The translations under genes were made by a program, and so were the position numbers. A DNA stretch of 9,302 nt from Acidimicrobiales bacterium (GTDB lineage: Bacteria; Actinomycetota; Acidimicrobiia; Acidimicrobiales; RAAP-2), in the NCBI GenBank assembly GCA_017883105.1, contig JADGOF010000061.1, positions 1-9,302 on the forward strand. The letters are read 5' to 3'. This document shows, one piece after another, positions 5,190 through 9,302 of this stretch; the first letter of the stretch is position 1; the number at the start of each line of letters is the position of its first letter. The notes beneath the pieces are model-generated. The model saw only the letters and a program-made list of their open reading frames with translations. It did not search any database and had not been told where the DNA came from.

Positions 5190-6158
5190 TCAGCGGGTCT
5201 CGGCCTGCTGGTCCTCGAGCCACCGCTCGGCGTCGATGGCGGCCATGCATCCGGAACCGGCTGCAGTGATGGCCTGGCGATAGCGGTGGTCCTGGACGTC
5301 GCCGCAGGCGAACACCCCATCCACGTTGGTGCGAGTCCCGTCGAAGGTGCGGAGGTAGCCGGTGTCCTCCATCTCGAGTTGGCCCTTGAACAACGCGGTG
5401 TTGGGCTGGTGGCCGATGGCCACGAACAACCCCGCCAGTTCCAACTCGGACTCTTCCTCGCTGAGGTTGTCCCGGACCCGGATCCCACTGACCGTGGTTT
5501 CACCGAGGACGTCAACTACCGAGGTATTCCAGAGGAAATTGATCTTCGAATGGGCAAAGGCGCGTTGCTGCATGACCTTGGATGCCCGCAGCTCGCCCCG
5601 CCGGTGGATGACGGTCACCAAGTCGGCGAACCGGGTGAGGAACAGCGCCTCCTCGATGGCGGAGTCGCCTCCACCCACCACGGCGATCTTCCGTTCGCGG
5701 AAGAAGAATCCGTCACAGGTGGCGCAGGTGGAGACGCCGTACCCGAGTAGGCGCTCCTCATTGGGAAGGTTGAGCATCAGCGACTGGGCTCCGGTGGCCA
5801 CAATGAGCGACCGGGCCTCATAGCTGGGTTCGTGGGTATCGGGGTCGCCCACCCACAGACCGAATGGGCGGCTGGAGAGGTCGACGCGGGACACCTTGGC
5901 CGTCACATAGTCGGCTCCGAACCGTGCGGCCTGTTCACGGAAGGCGGACATCAGCTCTGGGCCCATAATGCCCTGGACGAACCCCGGGAAGTTCTCGACC
6001 TCGGTGGTCAGCATCAACTGACCCCCGGGCTGGTCACTGGTCGAGGAGGGCTCACCTTCGATGACCAGTGGGGAGAGTTGGGCACGGGCCGCATAGATGC
6101 CTGCGGTCAGCCCGGCCGGACCTGAGCCGACGATGATGGTCTGTCGGGATTCGGTCAC
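5190..6158 (-). CDS. trxB: Thioredoxin reductase (NADPH)
   Basis: 322-residue FAD enzyme that passes electrons from NADPH to thioredoxin. Seen: FAD-binding GSGPAG at residues 11-16; the GGQLMLTTEVENFPGF segment typical of low-Mr TrxB; ATG at the end of the first FAD half (IVATGA); the redox pair CATC at 145-148 followed by DG; the NADPH fold GGGDSA at 162-167 with the 2'-phosphate contact HRR at 185-187 and R191; and the second FAD motif FACGD ending at D287. All are intact. The GTG start at 6158 overlaps the stop of the upstream membrane-protein gene by 4 bases (GTGA), so the two are translationally coupled. A much longer frame reaching 6554 is not real, because it runs through that membrane-protein gene in another frame. 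trxA follows 107 bases downstream. Confidence 0.96.
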   Translation of the reverse strand: MTESRQTIIVGSGPAGLTAGIYAARAQLSPLVIEGEPSSTSDQPGGQLMLTTEVENFPGFVQGIMGPELMSAFREQAARFGADYVTAKVSRVDLSSRPFGLWVGDPDTHEPSYEARSLIVATGAQSLMLNLPNEERLLGYGVSTCATCDGFFFRERKIAVVGGGDSAIEEALFLTRFADLVTVIHRRGELRASKVMQQRAFAHSKINFLWNTSVVDVLGETTVSGIRVRDNLSEEESELELAGLFVAIGHQPNTALFKGQLEMEDTGYLRTFDGTRTNVDGVFACGDVQDHRYRQAITAAGSGCMAAIDAERWLEDQQAETR

Positions 6159-6511
6159 GCTGCTCTTTCGGTGCCCGCGTTGGGGTCGGAGCGCCGGCTC
6201 CAGGCCACAATGCCGACGATGGCAAAGAGGACACCAACCACCAGGTCCGACAGCCACACCCGGCCGTCGAACACGTACACGGTGAGCAGGCGGATGAGGG
6301 TGATCGACAACAAGGTGACGGTGACAACGCTGGCCGCCATGACAACTATTCCGAACACCAGCGCCCGGGTGACGAGCGTCATGGGTCGGACCGTCTTGTC
6401 GCGGAGCAGCGTTACCAGCGTCTCGACATAGTCCGTGGCCCGCACCGGCAGGTCGCCGAGCGCGCCGGAACCGGGCAGTTGGGACACGGGGGTATCGGGC
6501 TTCGGATCCAT
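6155..6511 (-). CDS. Small two-helix membrane protein, holin-superfamily-like
   Basis: 118 residues of unknown function. It has a soluble N-terminus of about 45 residues with a possible amphipathic segment (YVETLVTLLRDKTVRPM), one strong hydrophobic helix at about 50-74, a short loop FDGRVW, a second helix at about 85-104, then a short polar tail rich in Arg/Asp/Glu. This layout resembles the small 'phage holin family' or DUF1469-type membrane proteins found in actinobacterial chromosomes; that resemblance is by eye only, and no phage genes are near. It is coupled to trxB by a 4-base overlap, so it is co-expressed with the thioredoxin system. No ribosome site precedes its ATG, but TATCCT stands 6 bases upstream, which fits leaderless initiation. 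In mycobacteria sigM and its anti-sigma gene occupy this place; it shows no anti-sigma motif. Confidence 0.75.
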   Translation of the reverse strand: MDPKPDTPVSQLPGSGALGDLPVRATDYVETLVTLLRDKTVRPMTLVTRALVFGIVVMAASVVTVTLLSITLIRLLTVYVFDGRVWLSDLVVGVLFAIVGIVAWSRRSDPNAGTERAA

Positions 6512-6517
6512 GGCGCG

Positions 6518-6523
6518 AGGATA
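6518..6523 (-). promoter_or_regulatory. Candidate -10 element for a leaderless transcript
   Basis: TATCCT (6523-6518) fits the actinobacterial -10 pattern TANNNT and ends 6 bases before the ATG at 6511. A transcript would then start on or next to the A of the start codon. The absence of a ribosome site here agrees. No convincing -35 is visible. It would drive the membrane-protein gene and trxB. Confidence 0.4.
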
Positions 6524-6586
6524 GTCCGAGCGTGGGTCCGACCTGCCAGAACACCTGGGGTGAGGCGGAAGCGGAAGGAGCCGGGG

Positions 6587-7429
6587 TCAGTCCTTGGTCA
6601 CGAAGCTGAGGCCGATGGTTCCGGGCCCGGTATGGGTGCCGACCACCGGACCGAGGTCGGTGACCTCCAGCGGGAACTCGCTCTCCACTCCATCGAGCAT
6701 CTCGAGAAACCGATCGATGTCGGCCGCCGCCCCGTTGCTTACCGCCAGTCGGCTGAGGGGTGGCGCGTTCCGGGCCTTGCCGGCGAGATAGCGCATGGAC
6801 CGGCCGCGGGTGCGCTGCTTCGACTCCTCGGCCACCTTCCCGTCGACCAGAGTCACGACCGGCTTGATGGAGAGCAGTGATCCGAGCAGGGCTCGTGCCC
6901 CCCCGAGGCGGCCGCCCTTCTCCAGATGCTCGAGGGTGTCCACCACGCCGAAGACCCGGGTGCGGGGGATGAGGTACTCGATCCGCGTGGCGATCTCGTC
7001 GAGCGTGGCGCCGGTGGCGGCCAGGTCGGCGGCTTCCAAGACCATCAGACCCTGTCCCATGGTCATCGACCGGGAGTCGATGACCCGGACCGGGATGCGG
7101 TCGGCAACGGCCTTGGCCCCGGCCACCGCGGCCTGGTACGTGGCGGAGACCCCGGCGGAGAGGGTGATGCAGACGACCCCGTCATGGCCCTCGTCGGCTG
7201 CGGCCACGAAGGCCTCCTGAAAGGCCCCGGGAGACGGAGCCGATGTCTCGGGGAGGACCGGACTGGCGGCACACCGGGCCCAGAAGCCATCGGTGGAGAG
7301 CGTCTTGCCGTCCACGAACTCCTCGTCGCCGAACCGGATGTTGAGGGGAACAAGAGTCAGGTTCCGCTCCGCGGCCAGCTTGACCGAGAGATCACATGCG
7401 CTATCGGTTACCACCCGGATCCGGGCCAT
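6587..7429 (-). CDS. DegV family fatty-acid-binding protein
   Basis: 280 residues, full length for the family. DegV/FakB proteins bind a fatty acid between two lobes; characterised members present it to the FakA kinase for phospholipid synthesis. Seen: N-terminal strand VVTDSACDL (6-14); TSAPSPGAF at 62-70, the lipid-headgroup loop; TLSAGVSATYQ at 89-99; VIDSRSMTMGQG around 115-126; the DTLEHLEKGGRLGG signature; the SIKPVVTLVDGKV strand; and the C-terminal GPVVGTHTGPGTIGLSF motif. All family hallmarks are present. The ATG at 7429 follows AGGAGGAGG by 6 bases, better than the TTG one codon upstream. It overlaps the murJ 3' end by 29 bases, so it is co-transcribed with murJ. No fakA (DAK-type kinase) is in the window, so the pathway link is by family only. 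Confidence 0.92.
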   Translation of the reverse strand: MARIRVVTDSACDLSVKLAAERNLTLVPLNIRFGDEEFVDGKTLSTDGFWARCAASPVLPETSAPSPGAFQEAFVAAADEGHDGVVCITLSAGVSATYQAAVAGAKAVADRIPVRVIDSRSMTMGQGLMVLEAADLAATGATLDEIATRIEYLIPRTRVFGVVDTLEHLEKGGRLGGARALLGSLLSIKPVVTLVDGKVAEESKQRTRGRSMRYLAGKARNAPPLSRLAVSNGAAADIDRFLEMLDGVESEFPLEVTDLGPVVGTHTGPGTIGLSFVTKD

Positions 7430-9239
7430 CAACGTCCTCCTCCTGGTCCCCCGGTTCGCTGCTCACCGGGCGCAAGTGGCGTTGCGGTGGATCAACGGAC
7501 CGATCGTCGAGTCTGCCACGGAACGACTGGGGGGAGTGGCTGGCGGAGCTCCCGTCGCCGACCGATTCGGAGGGCCCGACCGGTGCGGGCGGCTCGACCC
7601 GGGCTGTTGTGGCCCGAGCCCGTTCCTCGATGGCCCGGCGCGCCGCACGCGCCCCCAGCAAGGCTGCGGTCCCCAGGTATGAGACCGCTCCGACCACCAC
7701 TGCGAACGTCACCCGCACCAGCAGCCCGAACCCCGAGGTGGCACTCGACACGCTGAGGGCGAGCACCGTGGCGACGGCCATGACCCCCGAGGCCCCCACC
7801 ACCCGTTTGACCGGGGTGGTCAGCTCGTCGCCCCCGAGGCCACCGACCCGTTGGCGGATCACCCCCATGGCCAGCACTGCGGCGACCGAGTAGCCGATCG
7901 ATACCGAGAGGGCCAGGCCCCGTACGCCGAGCGGCCCGACCAGCAGGATGCCGAAGAGGACGTTCACGACGTTCTCCACCAGGTAGAGCTTGAACGCGGT
8001 GCGGGTGTCCTGCATGGCCTGGAAGACCCGCACCATGTAGAGAAACGTGCAGAAGCCTGGCAGTCCGAGGGCGAACATGGCCAGGGCGCCGGCTGTGGAG
8101 TTGGCAGCGGCGGGAGAGAACGTCCCGTGGGCCAGCACCAGGTCGATGAGCGGGTGGGCCAGGACCAACATGCCCACCGCCGAGGGGATGACGATGGCCA
8201 GCATGCCCCGCAGCCCGAAGGCCATGCGGCGGCGGAAGGCCGGGAGGTCTAGGCGGGCCCAGCGGGCGGCCAGCGAGGGGGTCACCGCGGTCATCACCGA
8301 CACGGCCACCACCCCGTAGGGGAGTTGAAAGAAGGCGTAGGCGTAGGTATAGGCCGACACCGCCCCGGGCACCTTGGCCCCGTCGGCCAGGGCGAGGATG
8401 ATCACCAGGGCCACCTGGTTGGAGAGGACCAGGCCGAAGGTCCACCCGGCCAGCCGGGTGATGGTCCTCATCGCCTCGTGGGCGGGCTCCCATCGGAACC
8501 GGATGTGGAGGTCGGCGCGGAGCAGGGAGGGGATCAACAAGGCGGCCTGGACGACCACACCCAGGGTGGTGCCGATGCCCAGCAGGACGAGGCCGGTGTG
8601 GTGGGCGTAGACCGAGGCCAGGTTGGGGTGGCGCACGATGGTGTGGAACCACAGGAGGACGGCGATGACCACCACGTTGTTGGCGATGGGCACGAACATC
8701 GGGACGGCGAACTTGCCCCGGGCGTTCAACAAGGCGGTGAACAGGGCGATCAGGCCGTAGAAGGCCACCTGGGGAACGAACCACCGCAGCAGGAAGATGG
8801 CCACGTCCTGCTGCTGGTGGAGGTCGGCCTTATGGTTGGTGACCGTGTAGAGATGGATGATCTCCGGGGTGAGGATGAAGAACGCGATGGTGGCCACCAC
8901 CAGCACGATGACCGTAACAGTCACCACCGCCGAGATGGCCTGCCAGGCCTCCTTGCCCTTGCGGGTGGTGAGGTGATCGACGAAGACGGGTACGAAGGTG
9001 GCTGACAGGATCCCGCCCAGGACGATGTCGTAGATGATGTTCGGTGTGGTGTTGGCCAGGTTGTAGGCGTCCGGGAAGCTTCCACCACCCAGCGCGGCGG
9101 AGAGGGCCACGATGCGGCCCACCCCGGTGATCCTCGACACGGTGGTGCCGACGGCCATGCCCAACGTGGCACCGGCCAGCCGGCGACCGCCTTCTTCACC
9201 CGGCGTCGGGGGCACCCCCTCGAGGTCGATCCCGGTCAC
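7401..9239 (-). CDS. murJ: Lipid II flippase MurJ (MviN)
   Basis: 612-residue polytopic membrane protein of the MOP exporter superfamily, which moves lipid II across the cytoplasmic membrane for peptidoglycan synthesis. The N-terminus carries the family signature SRITGVGR with R36 and R42 at the positions of the essential arginines in well-studied MurJ, followed by FPDAYNLANTTPN and LGGILSATFVPVFVD. Hydrophobic segments fill about residues 25-530, consistent with the usual 14 helices. The last roughly 80 residues are soluble and low-complexity (Pro/Ser/Arg/Asp-rich), an extension beyond the core fold. The GTG start overlaps the stop of an upstream gene by 4 bases (GTGA), and an in-frame TGA lies shortly upstream, so no longer start is likely. 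Its 3' end overlaps degV by 29 bases. In mycobacteria MurJ is regulated through FhaA and CwlM; a CwlM-like gene lies on the same strand in this block. Confidence 0.95.
   Translation of the reverse strand: MTGIDLEGVPPTPGEEGGRRLAGATLGMAVGTTVSRITGVGRIVALSAALGGGSFPDAYNLANTTPNIIYDIVLGGILSATFVPVFVDHLTTRKGKEAWQAISAVVTVTVIVLVVATIAFFILTPEIIHLYTVTNHKADLHQQQDVAIFLLRWFVPQVAFYGLIALFTALLNARGKFAVPMFVPIANNVVVIAVLLWFHTIVRHPNLASVYAHHTGLVLLGIGTTLGVVVQAALLIPSLLRADLHIRFRWEPAHEAMRTITRLAGWTFGLVLSNQVALVIILALADGAKVPGAVSAYTYAYAFFQLPYGVVAVSVMTAVTPSLAARWARLDLPAFRRRMAFGLRGMLAIVIPSAVGMLVLAHPLIDLVLAHGTFSPAAANSTAGALAMFALGLPGFCTFLYMVRVFQAMQDTRTAFKLYLVENVVNVLFGILLVGPLGVRGLALSVSIGYSVAAVLAMGVIRQRVGGLGGDELTTPVKRVVGASGVMAVATVLALSVSSATSGFGLLVRVTFAVVVGAVSYLGTAALLGARAARRAIEERARATTARVEPPAPVGPSESVGDGSSASHSPQSFRGRLDDRSVDPPQRHLRPVSSEPGDQEEDVDGPDPGGNR
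7436..7444 (-). promoter_or_regulatory. Ribosome binding site that sets the degV start
   Basis: AGGAGGAGG (7444-7436) lies 6 bases before the ATG at 7429, inside the reading frame but upstream of the stop codon of murJ. It picks the ATG over the adjacent TTG. Confidence 0.75.
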
Positions 9240-9302
9240 GGTGCCTCGGGCGACACGCCGTCAGACTCGAGTGCGTCGGCCCGACGGAGTACCCGCCGTT
9301 TC
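9236..9302 (-). CDS. 3' end of an unidentified gene upstream of murJ
   Basis: An open frame enters from the right edge and gives 21 residues, KRRVLRRADALESDG followed by a short Val/Ser/Pro/Glu/Ala tail, then TGA at 9238-9236. The stop overlaps the murJ GTG by 4 bases, the same coupling seen between the membrane-protein gene and trxB, and this makes it likely to be a genuine upstream operon member. The fragment is too short to assign a family. In other actinobacteria the gene before murJ is often a large secreted/membrane protein or the CCA-adding enzyme, but nothing here supports either. Confidence 0.5.
   Translation of the reverse strand, partial: KRRVLRRADALESDGVSPEAP

Noticed and set aside
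6159..6554. N-terminal extension giving a 454-residue trxB frame
   Set aside because: It runs antiparallel to no family and overlaps the membrane-protein gene in another frame. The TrxB fold begins at the GTG at 6158, which shows the typical 4-base overlap.
7492..9005. Long frames of 430 residues (-) and 226 residues (+) across murJ
   Set aside because: They are out-of-frame by-products of a GC-rich membrane-protein gene; their His/Gly/Asp or Pro/Arg/Gly composition is typical of such shadows.

Overview
The window looks like a chromosomal, near-origin segment of a high-GC actinobacterium. The gene order parA-parB / amidase-like - trxA - trxB - ... - murJ is the classical actinobacterial order; in Mycobacterium tuberculosis it runs murJ-sigM-rsmA-trxB-trxC-cwlM / parB-parA-rsmG. 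Frequent GTG starts, 4-nt overlaps between genes and a SigR-type promoter in front of thioredoxin fit this assignment. A deep-branching class such as Acidimicrobiia is plausible, because degV and a small holin-like membrane protein stand where mycobacteria carry sigM/rsmA. That class-level placement is inference.

Layout. Bases 1-1191 contain no gene I can recognise; the open frames there look like by-products of high GC. A near-perfect parS site (1192-1207) sits just upstream of parA (1287-2555, +), which overlaps parB (2542-3498, +). ParA has an unusual 170-residue low-complexity N-terminal extension. A convergent gap of 197 bp follows (3499-3695). It contains an AT-rich stretch, a good promoter-like pair on the + strand, a 25-codon ORF, and a perfect 10-bp inverted repeat whose arms carry two near-consensus DnaA boxes facing each other.

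The rest of the window is on the minus strand. Read in transcription order it is: the tail of an unknown gene (9302-9236), murJ (lipid II flippase), a DegV-family lipid-binding protein, a two-helix membrane protein, trxB, trxA, and an amidase-fold protein with two peptidoglycan-binding repeats. Most genes overlap or lie close together, so they probably form one or a few operons. The trxB-trxA gap holds an exact GGAAT-N18-GTT, the SigR/SigH disulfide-stress consensus, pointing at trxA. A TATCCT hexamer placed exactly 6 nt before the ATG of the small membrane protein suggests a leaderless transcript for that gene plus trxB.

How they work together. ParA/ParB/parS segregate the origin region. TrxA/TrxB supply thiol-reducing power. 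MurJ flips the peptidoglycan precursor. The amidase-like protein has lost most zinc ligands, so it is probably a CwlM-type regulator of precursor synthesis or export rather than a hydrolase. I see no mobile element, CRISPR array, tRNA or rRNA. I also see no wholly new system. The items most worth following up are the pseudo-amidase, the SigR-type promoter, the ParA extension and the AT-rich/DnaA-box convergent gap.
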